NCBI GenBank assembly: GCA_027600665.1 | Contig: JADGJL010000102.1 | Span: 1 to 42,896, forward strand | Length of the DNA: 42,896 bases | Origin: Irineochytrium annulatum | Taxonomy: Eukaryota > Chytridiomycota > Chytridiomycetes > Chytridiales > Chytridiaceae | Direction of reading: 5' to 3' | The notes under the pieces: generated by a model | Database searches by the model: none | The model's input: the letters and a program-made list of their open reading frames with translations, nothing else | Told to the model about the DNA's origin: nothing | Translations under genes and position numbers: made by a program | Shown here: positions 11,140 to 20,800 of the stretch, one piece after another | Position numbering within the stretch: position 1 is the stretch's first letter | How the letters are laid out: each line of letters starts with the position of its first letter

Positions 11140-13586
11140 TCATAGCGCAACAATCTGAGAGCCAGCCACCGAGTGTGAAAGCTTCTCTGACTTCGCTTTC
11201 CAGTATGCCTTGTTGTACGTGATGTTCTCCATTTGCGTCTTCAAGTCTTCCATCATGAAGCCCGACCACGCCTCGAACAATGGTTGCACGATGAAATCGA
11301 TGAAGCCCTATAAAAAAAATATAAGTTCGCTGAAGCGATAAAGTAATGAGGTGTAAAACTCACGATTTGGCATTTCGGTATATCGGTTGTATGTCTGCCC
11401 ATAAACAACGATACTGGAAGCCCCTTCTTCTCCTCCTCATCTCCTTGTCTGAAAAACTCCTCGCAAATCAGGTCTGTCCACCGTTTGCAATATTCGTTCG
11501 GCTTCGCCGGGTTATTGATGTCCGCACATTTAATCGCAATATTCAAAATCAGCTTCCGGTCCAGCCGGTTCTCGAAGTTGAATCCGTTCCCGTTAAGCTT
11601 GTTTTTGAACTTCCCGACCCAGTCGAAATGCATGACCATGTCCGTCGCCAGCACCATCGAGACGACCGACTCTCTAATGAGCCGCCGGGATTCCGTGGCG
11701 AAGTTTGCAAAGATATCGTATTCCTCCGTCTGCATCAACTCGAATATCGACGCGCAGTGGAAGTTCTCCAGAACGGACTGATCGTTGTAACGGATCGTCA
11801 AGGGGCTGAGGGTCGAGATCAGGAAGGAGTTGTTCACACCCGGATGCATGTAGTCGTGGATGATGGGTGCTACCAACGACGCGATTTGCTCATCGACCGT
11901 TAAGTGGTTCCAGAGACGCTTGCGTGTCACGTAGAAATGCATAGAGTGGAGAACGTCCGCTGCATGCATAGCATTGTGGTAAGGATTCGAAGGCTTGTAA
12001 CCCGACTCCACCCGGGTGAGCCAATGTCGGAACCGGCTTTCCGGCAGGTTGTACCTCTCGAATATGTCATGGAACCGGAACACATACCACCCGACATAGT
12101 ACAAAACCCTTCCGTTCGTCGGTTTCTCAAGCTCAAGAATGTCGAAATTGGGATTGTGGATATCTTCGAGCATCGCAAAGATCTTGGAGTCATTTGAGGT
12201 TATCACGTTGTCGATTGATGGGGAAAATGAAACTTCCTTCTGGTGCGGAAAGCCATCAGGTACGCCCATCAAGGCAAACGACGGATTGCTGCGCATACTG
12301 TTCGTACGGGTTCCCTTCACTTCACCGGGCGTTCTCGAAGCGGCAGGCAGAAGCATATCATTTAGCCAGTCGTGGACGTCCGCATCGGCCGGTTTTTGGT
12401 AGAGGTTGGGGTTGTAGAGCTGGTCGGCAGAGAGGATTTCGATGATAAAATCAATCTCTTCGGCAATCGATCGGTCAACGTCCTCCGTGTCCTTCAGCTC
12501 TCTCAAAATTTGAGTTGCGCGCGACAGCGGTGCCTCTAAATCGACCTCTTCGTCATTTCTTGCTCTCCTCAGTTGTTTCTTCAAATCGATGTTGGCCATG
12601 TATAACTGATTCATCGCGTATTCCCTCTCCAATAAGGTCGAAGCGTTCATTTTGATAAACTTCTCCAGCATTATGAAGCAGATGACGACCATCACGCAGG
12701 CTGCACCGAGAACGATCTCATTCCTCGCATTGATTGGGTCGCTTAATCCAATGCCGCAGAAAGTCTGGTGACAACCCGCTTTGTAGAAGGCGCTCATCCC
12801 CAGTATGCATAAGGAGTATATCACAAGAAGTACCTTGGTTCACTGTTAGCCATTTGTCCATATGAGCGAGCATGCACTCACCACTGAGTATAAAATCAAA
12901 TGCTTCTGCATCTCGTCGTGCCCCGATTGTAGGTAGATAACCAGAAATGAGACATACCACAGAACCATGACAAGTTGATGCACTTCTCGGGATATGAAAA
13001 TTAGGATAGCGAACGGTATGAACGACATGTATAGTGGCAGCACAGAATTCGGGCTATAAGCATAAGCCATCCGCGATATTTGCAAAGTGATGAACGCCAC
13101 CGCGGCGTAAAGATACCCCTCGTAAATGCGGATGTATGGCGCCCAGTATGAGAAGTTCGCGATCGTTAACACTAGCAAGAAGTAGATGTAGTGAATCGTC
13201 ATCTGGATCATTATCGGTCCTCTAAGAGGATGCCCAACTTCCTTCAGCCGTTCGACGAGGTTGCTAGAGTAGACTGATGCATTGTCCACGTTCCCCCGCG
13301 GCTGGTTGCTGTCGCCCGGCGGTCTAGCTGATGGTTGCCCATATGTCCCAAAGCTATTCGATCCCGACATCATCGACGACACCGGCCGCCTCGATCGTGC
13401 CCCAAGGCGCTGCTTGTTGTTGTGACCATGGTGGTACCCTGCAGCCCCCCCGGCCGACGGCGGCTTCTGGCTCAGGAATCCGTTGAAGTTCCCGGCAGAG
13501 GCCATGCGGATATTCCGGGCCGACTGCTGCTGAAATGAGCGATTCGATGATGACGGCAGCCGATTCGAGCTGGCATACGGAGGCAT
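11140..13586 (-). CDS. Membrane-anchored cyclic-nucleotide phosphodiesterase (class I PDE)
   Basis: Three exons: 13586-12882, 12833-11364, 11307-11140; 780 aa. It should hydrolyse cAMP and/or cGMP at a membrane. Residues 1-110 are Ser/Asn/Gln-rich. About six hydrophobic segments follow between about 125 and 290. The C-terminal half is the PDE catalytic domain: YHNAMHAADV (His of HNxxH near 521), HDYMHPG (near 561), CADINNP (metal Asp near 673) and the nucleotide-selecting Gln in KCQIGFIDFIVQP, which is split by the last intron (11308-11363). All expected metal ligands are present; HDYMHPG replaces the common HDVDHPG but keeps His, Asp and His. A GTG upstream is open in frame, but 13586 is the first ATG. 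cAMP versus cGMP preference cannot be told. It sits next to C2CD3 on the same strand. Confidence 0.9.
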
Positions 13587-13718
13587 TGCCGCTCGTTCGC
13601 CTGAGGTCTGCACTCAATGAAGGGCCGCGTCAAAATTCCTAAGTCAGCAAGCCACTCTTCGCAGGATGCTGTAAGTTAGTGGAAGGAGTCGTATAATGCA
13701 ATTACGGAATAATACTGT

Positions 13719-13724
13719 TTTATT
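13719..13724 (-). terminator. Poly(A) signal of the FHA-RING gene
   Basis: AATAAA on the minus strand about 12 bases past the stop codon at 13736. Position and sequence suit a fungal polyadenylation signal; it is otherwise unproven. Confidence 0.45.
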
Positions 13725-13735
13725 TAATGCATAAG

Positions 13736-15356
13736 CTATTCATCCTGCTCGTTCTTATCCGCCTCATGGTGCCAAGATGACGGCCGGCCTCCATCTCCTT
13801 TGCCCAATTTGCGAAAAACGTTCCCAATCTGAGCTGTTATAGAAGCCCTTCGCGACTTGGAACCTGGGTGTGGATTCAGGTCCGGTGAGGTCTCAGCAAC
13901 TGAGTCACGAGTCTGCGGAGACTTCGACATCCGGCGCGGCACTGGGTTAGATGCTCCACTGCTAGCACTTCCAGCACTGCTCGCATTGGACCTCATTCTA
14001 TCGTGCGTGTTCTCCGGCAGAGCCAACCCGTTAACGGGCACCTTCGCAAACGGGACCCCCAAAGCTCCTGCCCCCCTGTTTGCCGCTCCGTCGCCAGGGA
14101 TCGTCTCGCCTTCCGGCTCTTGGGCGCAATCGTCGTCGTCCGCATCTCCATCGTGTTCGGATTCGTCGCCATAGTCAATTTTTTTTGAACCGCCCGCCCC
14201 GTCGTCGTTCTCCGCCTTCGCCGACACCGCGTTGTCGCCAGCCTTCTCATCATCCATCAAGCTCTCCATGCTGACGGACGCCGCGAGGTTTGCGACTTGA
14301 CGGCAAAGCGGGCATTGAAACATTGCGCTTTGCAGGATGAGCGAGTTAACGCACTTGAAGTGGAAGCAGTGCGAGCAGGGTGCAATGAACAACGCTTGGA
14401 AAGGTCCGACCGCTCCAATGCAAATACAACAGTCTGTGCTGGCAGTGTCCTCCTCCGTGTCTGCCTCTGGGGCTTTGCTCGATCCGTAAGGGTTGCTGGC
14501 GGCAAGAAGCGACTTTAACGCCGTCCGGAAACTGTATTGGGGTGAGACGAAAATAATGTCAGTAGCCAAACCGGACAGGGTTCGCGTTCTTCCGGTGCGT
14601 CTTGACCCAGGACTGATCAAAAAATCCCACTTTAACCGTGATACATTTGAAAATGTCTGCGGCGCAGCATACTTGGTCAAGCGTTCCGAATGCACAATTT
14701 AATAGAAAAGTTATACCTTCGGATTTTCCTTTGTAATCAACGCCAAACTGGATCACGTCGCTCTCCTTCACAGGGTATGGTCTGCTCTCCTTGCCGGACG
14801 GACTGAGTCTCATCTTGTTGAGGAACGTGCCAGAAGAGCTCCCGATGTCTTTAATATAAATCTTCTTGACTGTTAAGTAGTTCATTCAACTCAAAATCCT
14901 CACCTGTCCGTCTCGGATCCACACCTCCGCGTGATTGCGACTCACGACCTTAGACGTATACCAGACATCCAGCTCGCTGGTCTTCCCCTGCCTGACTTGC
15001 GGCTGGCCGTCGCGCACCACCATCCGTCCTATCTTCACCACCATACCCTCTTTTATCTTCCTCTCGATTAGCTCCAGTCCGGGAAGCGGTGTGGCGGGTG
15101 GCTCAGCATAGGGTATAAGTTGAATATCGACGAAGCCATCGGGTTGAGTCTGCGTTACTGGCGCTTCCGCGTTTGGAGGGCTGGCAGCAGGGCTCGAAGT
15201 CGAGGACGAAGCGGCAACCGTCGTTGGAGACTCGACAAGCGCTTCCACGGGCAGTTGTTGATCGTCCGCGGGGCTCTCCCTAACCTCAGCTTCCTTTCCC
15301 CTTTCCAAAGCCGGGCTCGCAGGAGGGAGCGACTCGGACGAGTGTACTGACGGCAT
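13736..15356 (-). CDS. DMA1: FHA-RING E3 ubiquitin ligase, Dma1/CHFR type
   Basis: Four exons: 15356-14904, 14861-14717, 14656-14572, 14531-13736; 492 aa. In yeasts Dma proteins are phospho-threonine-binding ubiquitin ligases in spindle-position and septation checkpoints. The FHA domain (about 115-215) shows GRMVVRDG, SRNHAEVWIRDGQ and the signature DIGSSSGTFLN. It is followed by the Dma-type linker (EDIFKCITVKV) and a C3H2C3 RING (CCIC, CSHCFH, CPLC). The tail is acidic then Ser/Arg-rich. The first intron (14862-14903) skips an AG directly after the branch-like TACTTAAC and uses the next in-frame AG, restoring the FHA consensus. An AATAAA on the minus strand (13719-13724) begins 12 bases after the stop. 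CHFR is the alternative name; the CHFR cysteine-rich C-terminus is not seen. Confidence 0.88.
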
Positions 15357-15610
15357 GAAGTTCTTGCGCCGATGCACGGACGCTCAAATCAAAGCTCTCA
15401 AGGCCGCCATTGTCGACACAGATCGCCAATCACGACGCGATTGCTCTATCCGAGCAATGTCCTTCAAAGATCGTCGGAATTCATGCCGGATCTAGCCTCT
15501 CTTTCGACAGAACGTCAGCGAGTCGCCGGGCAATGAGGGCTGTAAGTGCCGAGCTATGGTGTGAAGCAGACAGTCGTCAATTTTCATTGCAGTGCACCTG
15601 ATTGTTCGGC
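15357..15610. promoter_or_regulatory. Divergent promoter region of the FHA-RING ligase and TAF6
   Basis: These 254 bases separate two divergent start codons (15356 minus, 15611 plus) and must hold both promoters and 5' leaders. I see no clear TATA box. Confidence 0.5.
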
Positions 15611-17267
15611 ATGTCGATTCTTGGGGTCGATACAGTACATGTATGAGACTGAAGTGTTCTGTTGGATAATGACCGTGTGTAGGCGATTACGGAGACCGTT
15701 GGGGTTTCTGTTAAGGAAAGCGTGGCATCGGCCTTGTTGGCGGATGTGGAGTATCGGCTGCGAGCAATTGTTCATGTAATAAACATATTATTTACAAGGA
15801 GAATATTGCTTAGTCGCTCCGTAGGAAGCGAAGAAATTCATGCGGCATTCGAAACGAACAAAGCTTGTCAGCGACGACATAAATCATGCCCTAAGGGTGA
15901 AGAACGTGGAGGTGAGATACAAATTCGCTTGCCGCGAACGCGGGTGGCTTATGTTTAGCCTCTGTATGGGTTTACTCCGACAAGTTCTTCACGATTCAAG
16001 CAAGTCTCTCAAGGAGTGCAACGCCTTTATTATTTAGAGGACCAGGAAGTCAACCTGGATGAGGTGATTCAAGGTGCTCTTCCCCCAGTACCTCTCGATA
16101 TCTCATACACTGGTACGCTTGTCTGAAAAAAAAATTACTGTACTAAAATACCTAGCGCATTGGCTTGCCGTTGACGGCGTACAGCCGGCGATAGTTCAAA
16201 ATCCGTCACCCGCTGGTAAGAACTTAGATACTCGAATACATTGCTGACCAGAGGAATGCTTAGATTTGAAACAGGCTGCCTCCGAGGCAGGCCAAATGAC
16301 CCAACTGCGGGCGGCATCTGCGACCGATGTTATCCTTTCCGGATCAAATGGAACCCTCAACGGAGAGCTGCTCGTCAAGAACACACTTTCAAAGGAGCTC
16401 CAGCTCTACCACGACAAAATCACCGAGTCGATTCTTGCGGCCTCCGATGAGCAGCGCAACCTTGCCGTCGAGAGCGTGATGAAAGATCCGGGAATTCAAC
16501 CTCTTCTTCCCTATTTCGTCCAGTTCATCACCGATAAAGTATGGAGTTAATTGTAGCGCTTTCTTACATTGTGGTAGGTGACAAAGAACGTCCGAAGTCT
16601 GCCGCTTTTGTGGTCGATGATGCGGATGACACGAGCCATTCTCAGCAACCCAAACCTCTTTGTGGATCCTTACGTAAATTGTTATGTTGTCTGATTGCTC
16701 TTTCTAAATCCCGTGTCAGCTTCATCAATTGGTCCCGGTCGTAATTACCTGTATGGTGTCAAAGAAAATCGGCGACACGCGCGATGACCACTACGCTCTA
16801 CGGAAGTTTTCGGCAGACGTATCGTCCCACATCTGCGAGAAATTCGGATTGAAATACCCGACCCTCCAACCTCGGATTGCGAAAACGCTGCTTCGGGCAT
16901 TTTTGGACCCTTTAAGAACCAACAGCACGCGTTATGGCGCCATTACGGGGTTGGCGGCGCTCGGTCAAGAAGCCGTGCAGCTGCTGGTGTTTCCAAATAT
17001 CAAGGCTGTCGGCGAAGCGTCTTTGGCAAAAGAAATGGTCACTTACGGCGAGTTTAGGACCCAGGACGCGCAGCATTGCTTCAATGTGATTGTGGTAAGG
17101 AACTCGTAAGCCTACCGTGCGCGCATAACCTTTCGAAGGATCTTCTGGTTCAACATGCTGGCGACGCATTAGCGTCAAAGAGGCCGGATGAGGTGGAGGC
17201 GGAGTATGGTATATTTGCGTTGCGGGCATTGGAAGCAAGTTCGTCAAGGATGATTGATGTTCAATAG
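15611..17267 (+). CDS. TAF6: TFIID subunit 6 (TAF6)
   Basis: Nine exons: 15611-15640, 15683-15775, 15825-15911, 15959-16112, 16156-16215, 16264-16538, 16578-16673, 16720-17094, 17139-17267; 432 aa. TAF6 is a core TFIID subunit (also in SAGA in many fungi) that pairs with TAF9 through a histone fold. The histone fold (1-70) is clear: ADVEYRLRAIVH, FMRHSKRTKLVSDDINHAL, NVEPLYGF. Next come the linker (AHWLAVDGVQPAI) and the TAF6C HEAT-like domain with LSKELQLYHDKITE, LLPYFVQFI, LPLLWSMMRM and NPNLFVDPYLHQLVP. It is short for the family because little follows the TAF6C domain. The first exon is only 30 bases. An AATAAA lies at 17289-17294. Confidence 0.95.
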
Positions 17268-17288
17268 TGGCAATTGGGCCGTGTAACA

Positions 17289-17294
17289 AATAAA
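17289..17294 (+). terminator. Poly(A) signal of TAF6
   Basis: AATAAA 21 bases after the TAF6 stop codon, inside the 121-base gap before the LSM14-type gene. Confidence 0.45.
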
Positions 17295-17388
17295 AATGCA
17301 CATGCTTCAATCAAGTGGCTTGAGAACTTACAAATATCATTCCAGCTTTCTTCGCGAAACGCGTCCGCAAAGCGTTCAACTGAACAAG

Positions 17389-18664
17389 ATGAGCGTTGTG
17401 GGATCAACCATCAGCTTGATATCCAAGTCGGATATCCGCTATGTCGGGATCCTTCACTTGATCAACCAGTCCGAAGCTTCGGTTGCTTTGGAGTCTGGTT
17501 GGTTTCATTCACGCATTCGCCCGTCCTGATGTTGTTCAGTCAAGTCATTCGGCACGGAGGGCCGACGGGAGAATCCGGCTGAGGAGATACCGCCGTCTGA
17601 TCACGTCTTCGAGTACATAGTGTTTCGAGGCTCCGACATCAAGGACTTGCAGGTCTTGTCGAGCCCCGTCCCGAATGTCCCGGTGCCAAATGATCCCGCG
17701 ATTCTTTCTGTTAGTTCATCATTGTGGAATTACTTGGAGCTAAACTCCTACCAGATGAGGACTCCTCCAAATTTCGCTCCGACGACTATGTCGCCGCCTA
17801 ATAATTTCGTGCCCCCGCCTCAGCAGCAACATCACCAGCCTAATATGCAGGGTCCTCACCACGGTCAGCAACATGGACATCCCCCAGGTCATCAGCAAAG
17901 TCACCAGCAAAACTTCCAGCCAAATCACCAGCAAAACCATCGCATGGACAACAGAAATGATGTGCCGATGGGTGGGCCTGGTAACGGTGTTGGAGTCGGT
18001 GACAGCGGAGGTTTGTGAGTTCTTTGCTGACATTTGTTTACTTGTGCAGAACGCGGGTTTCCGGGCTCTGGTGCCCATTTGGTGTCCTCGGATAGGAGGG
18101 GCCGAGGAAACTTCCGCGGAGGTCGAAACGGCGCGCCGCAGCCTGGAAGGGCTGGGCCCCCGCGTGCTCCCGTTGCCGTCCCGGACGTTGACTACGACTT
18201 CGAGTCCGCGAACGCGAAATTTGATAAGGCGAATGTTAAGCCGGCCCCTGCCCCCGGGACATTGGTGACGGATGTTGACACGGAAACTATTTTGAGCGTT
18301 GCCGCCGGGGCGGCGGACCCGCAATCCCCTACCTCGTTTTACGATAAAACATCGTCGTTTTTTGACAATATTTCGTGCGAGACCAGGGACAAGGCTGAGG
18401 GAGAGAGGTGCGGTGTGATTGCCGTGCTCAAAACTAAATTTTTGTCCGTTTTGCAGGAGGAGAGTGCGGATGCATGAGGAGAGGAAGCTGAACTTAGAAA
18501 CGTTCGGACAGGTATCAATTGATGGGAACCGCTCCAACTACAGGAGGGGAGGTTACCGCGGCAGGGGTGGTTATCGGGGTCAGCGTGGAGGTGGTGGGCA
18601 AGGTGGAGGTGGGCAAGGTGGTCCCGGTGGTCCTGGTGGACCGATGGGTGGGCAGAATATGTGA
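17389..18664 (+). CDS. LSM14: LSM14/Scd6 (RAP55) mRNA-decay and translation repressor
   Basis: Exons 17389-17497, 17540-18010 (probably split by a 45-base intron at 17710-17754), 18050-18407 and 18457-18664; 366 aa with that intron removed, 381 without. Family members bind mRNP and decapping factors in P-bodies and repress translation. Order of parts: N-terminal LSm domain ([38 protein letters not shown]), a Gln/His/Pro/Asn-rich linker coded by 17815-17960, the FDF box ([13 protein letters not shown]), the FFD box ([14 protein letters not shown]), the TFG box ([11 protein letters not shown]), and a C-terminal RGG tail ending in Gly/Gln/Pro repeats. All diagnostic boxes are present and in order. 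Confidence 0.94.
17710..17754 (+). other. Probable 45-base, stop-free intron in the LSM14-type gene
   Basis: Starts GTTAGT, contains a branch-like GCTAAAC and ends CCAG. Its length is a multiple of three and it has no stop in frame, so both spliced and retained forms stay open. The residues it would add do not resemble the family at this point. Confidence 0.6.
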
Positions 18665-18836
18665 TGTAGTGGTGTGTTGCAGAGGAACGTAGGTTGACTA
18701 GTGCGGATGATTTCGTGCGCATATGAAATCTGATCGTATTGATAAATAATTACATGTTTACCGTTAATGCAAGGGCGGCTACTGGTGCAACTTGCCACTA
18801 CGTCTACCGCCCGAGACGTCTATTAGTATAAAGCTT

Positions 18837-19668
18837 CTACGATACCTCTGCAAAAAATACGCCCTCTAAAAATAATTAAATGTAATCGTGTTTAGTTGCT
18901 GTTACCTTGAACATTCCACAACTCATTTGCTCCAGCACTAGAAACGGCGCAAATTTCCAACTGCCCGGGGATCGGGTTCCGGAATTGATACTTCGTGTTG
19001 CTGCTGAGGTACTTCGACGTCTCGACGTGCTGAAATCGCACCTACGCTCACGATATCAACGTCATAATACTTTGAATCTTATGGATACCTTCTGCTCGCG
19101 TTTCCAGTACTTCTCCTTCTTCTCGGTGCAGATCACCTTCCTGAACCTTACTTCACACGACAAGGCAAACGTCGAGAACTCACCAGTGATCGCCGACGTC
19201 CGAGAACTCATATGCCGACACCTCTTGGTTTGAGCTAAGTGGCGACTGATGCAAGTGCGAATGCAGGAATTTCCGCGTGCTAGAGTGCTCGAGCCTGACC
19301 ACAGCATTGCACTTGATCGGCCGACCGCGGATGCAGTTTTCAGTTAACGGCCCAACTACTGTAAAGAGCGAGCTGTCGACAGTAAGCGGTTGCAGAAAGG
19401 CGTGTGCTTACTTTGGGTCATCTGCTCCTGCAAAACCGGTGACAGACTGCTGTCCGGAGCCGGAACCTGCGTCGCGAAAAGGTAAGAATGCCGTCACCAG
19501 ATCTACTGTACCATAGGAAATGGAATGACTATGCAATCTGAATCCGCTCGCGCTGTGGACAAGCTTAACGGCCGAGCCGCAGGTGACTTTCTCAAATTCG
19601 GGCTCGATGATGGCGTCTGCGACGACGGAGGCGACGAGCCACGCAATGAGCGCGAAGTTTGCCAGCAT
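18837..19668 (-). CDS. SDF2: SDF2-like ER protein (three MIR motifs)
   Basis: Six exons: 19668-19512, 19466-19412, 19372-19184, 19140-19089, 19041-18906, 18865-18837; 205 aa (human SDF2 is 211). SDF2 proteins are soluble ER-lumen factors that work with DnaJB11 and other quality-control partners. A signal peptide (about 1-18) precedes three MIR motifs: VTCGSAVKLVHS ... FRLHSHSISYGSGSGQQSVTG; RGRPIKCNAVVRLEHSST ... FLHSHLHQSPLS ... QEVSAY; and VRFQHVETSKYLSS. It ends EGVFFAEVS, matching the usual EGIF end, with no KDEL-type signal. The first intron (19467-19511) is 45 bases and stop-free; removing it restores the conserved YGSGSGQQSV. Confidence 0.95.
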
Positions 19669-19779
19669 TTCGTTCAGCTTTCGGTCAAAGCTGACCGTGT
19701 CTAATCATCCCTTTGCAAATGTCCACATCAAAAGTACGTAGTCGAAATAACAAGACGTTTTTAAGTAATATGATAGAAT

Positions 19780-20759
19780 TTATCCGATCACGATCTTCCC
19801 CTCAGGCGTCAACTCATAGGGAGGAATCTCCAGGTTAAGGGGCGCAGGGCCCTTCCGGATACGGCCGGAGATATCGTAGTGCGACCCATGGCAAGGACAG
19901 AACCACCCGCCGTATTCCCCCGCTGAAAGGAAATCTGTTAACCAAGATCAAAATTCCAATATATCCCACCTTCACCAATCGGGACACAGCCAAGGTGGGT
20001 GCACACGCCGATCATGACCAACCACTCTGGCGACTTAGTACGGACGTCGTCGGCTTCGGGGTCGCGAAGCTCGGCCATATTCACCTCATTGGCCTCGCTA
20101 ATTTCTACAACATGGTCAAAAACCGCTAAAGTGAGAGCGATTCAAACCAGTGGAGGTCCTGTGACGAATGAAGATCGGTTTGCCTCGCCACTGCGAACGG
20201 TCCGCTCAGCATGCATCAACGTACGCAGAACTCACTTCCTCACCTTAATGACAACGTTCTTTCCCTCCGGGATCGAGGCCTGGTCGACCTCAACCTTGGC
20301 AAGAGCCAATACGTCCGCGGAGGGAGCCATCGACACCAAAAGGTCCGTCACGACGTTCTTAACCGCAACGGCCTGAACAAAGCCATAGGTCCCAATCATC
20401 AGGTAGGCCAGGTTACGGCTGGCGTGCTCGTCGTAGGTAGCGAGGTTTTTGCGGTAAGGAAATTGATCGGGTGGTGCCGTGACATCAGCGTCCTGGGCGA
20501 CCGCTGTGACGGGAGCTTTCGAGGCGTAAAAGCGCTTCTGCAGAGGTTGCGTGAGGATCGTGCCTGCAGGCGGACGTCAGTCAGGTAAATTAAAGGGAAG
20601 AGTGGATCGCGTACGGGTATACTCCGTCTTGTGGGAGAGCTGGGCGCCGATGGCCGACGCGGGCGAGCTGCGGGCCGTGGCCGAGGCATGCGCCTTCACG
20701 GCCGCGCTCTTCGGCAGAGCACCAGTGTAGTGCGTGACGTTCCTCAGGGCCGACTGCAT
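19780..20759 (-). CDS. RIP1: Rieske iron-sulfur protein of mitochondrial complex III
   Basis: Five exons: 20759-20615, 20563-20244, 20190-20148, 20104-19970, 19922-19780; 261 aa. It carries electrons from ubiquinol to cytochrome c1 in the bc1 complex of the inner mitochondrial membrane. The N-terminus is rich in Ala, Ser, Arg and Lys as expected of a mitochondrial presequence. A membrane anchor ([20 protein letters not shown]) leads to the hinge and the head domain. Cluster ligands are complete: CTHLGC (C204, H206, C209) and CPCHGSHYD (C223, H226, disulfide Cys225). The frame is open upstream to 20843; the start at 20759 gives the usual presequence. The donor ACCC|GTACGC of intron 1 was chosen because it alone keeps the frame. 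It is divergent from ALG8. Confidence 0.96.
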
Positions 20760-20800
20760 TGGGCTCAATTGAAAAATGAAAAGGCGTGCGATTTCTCTTG
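20760..20800. promoter_or_regulatory. Very short divergent promoter between RIP1 and ALG8
   Basis: Only 41 bases separate the two start codons. Either the transcription start sites overlap, the leaders are very short, or each promoter lies within the other gene. No TATA box is obvious. Confidence 0.55.
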
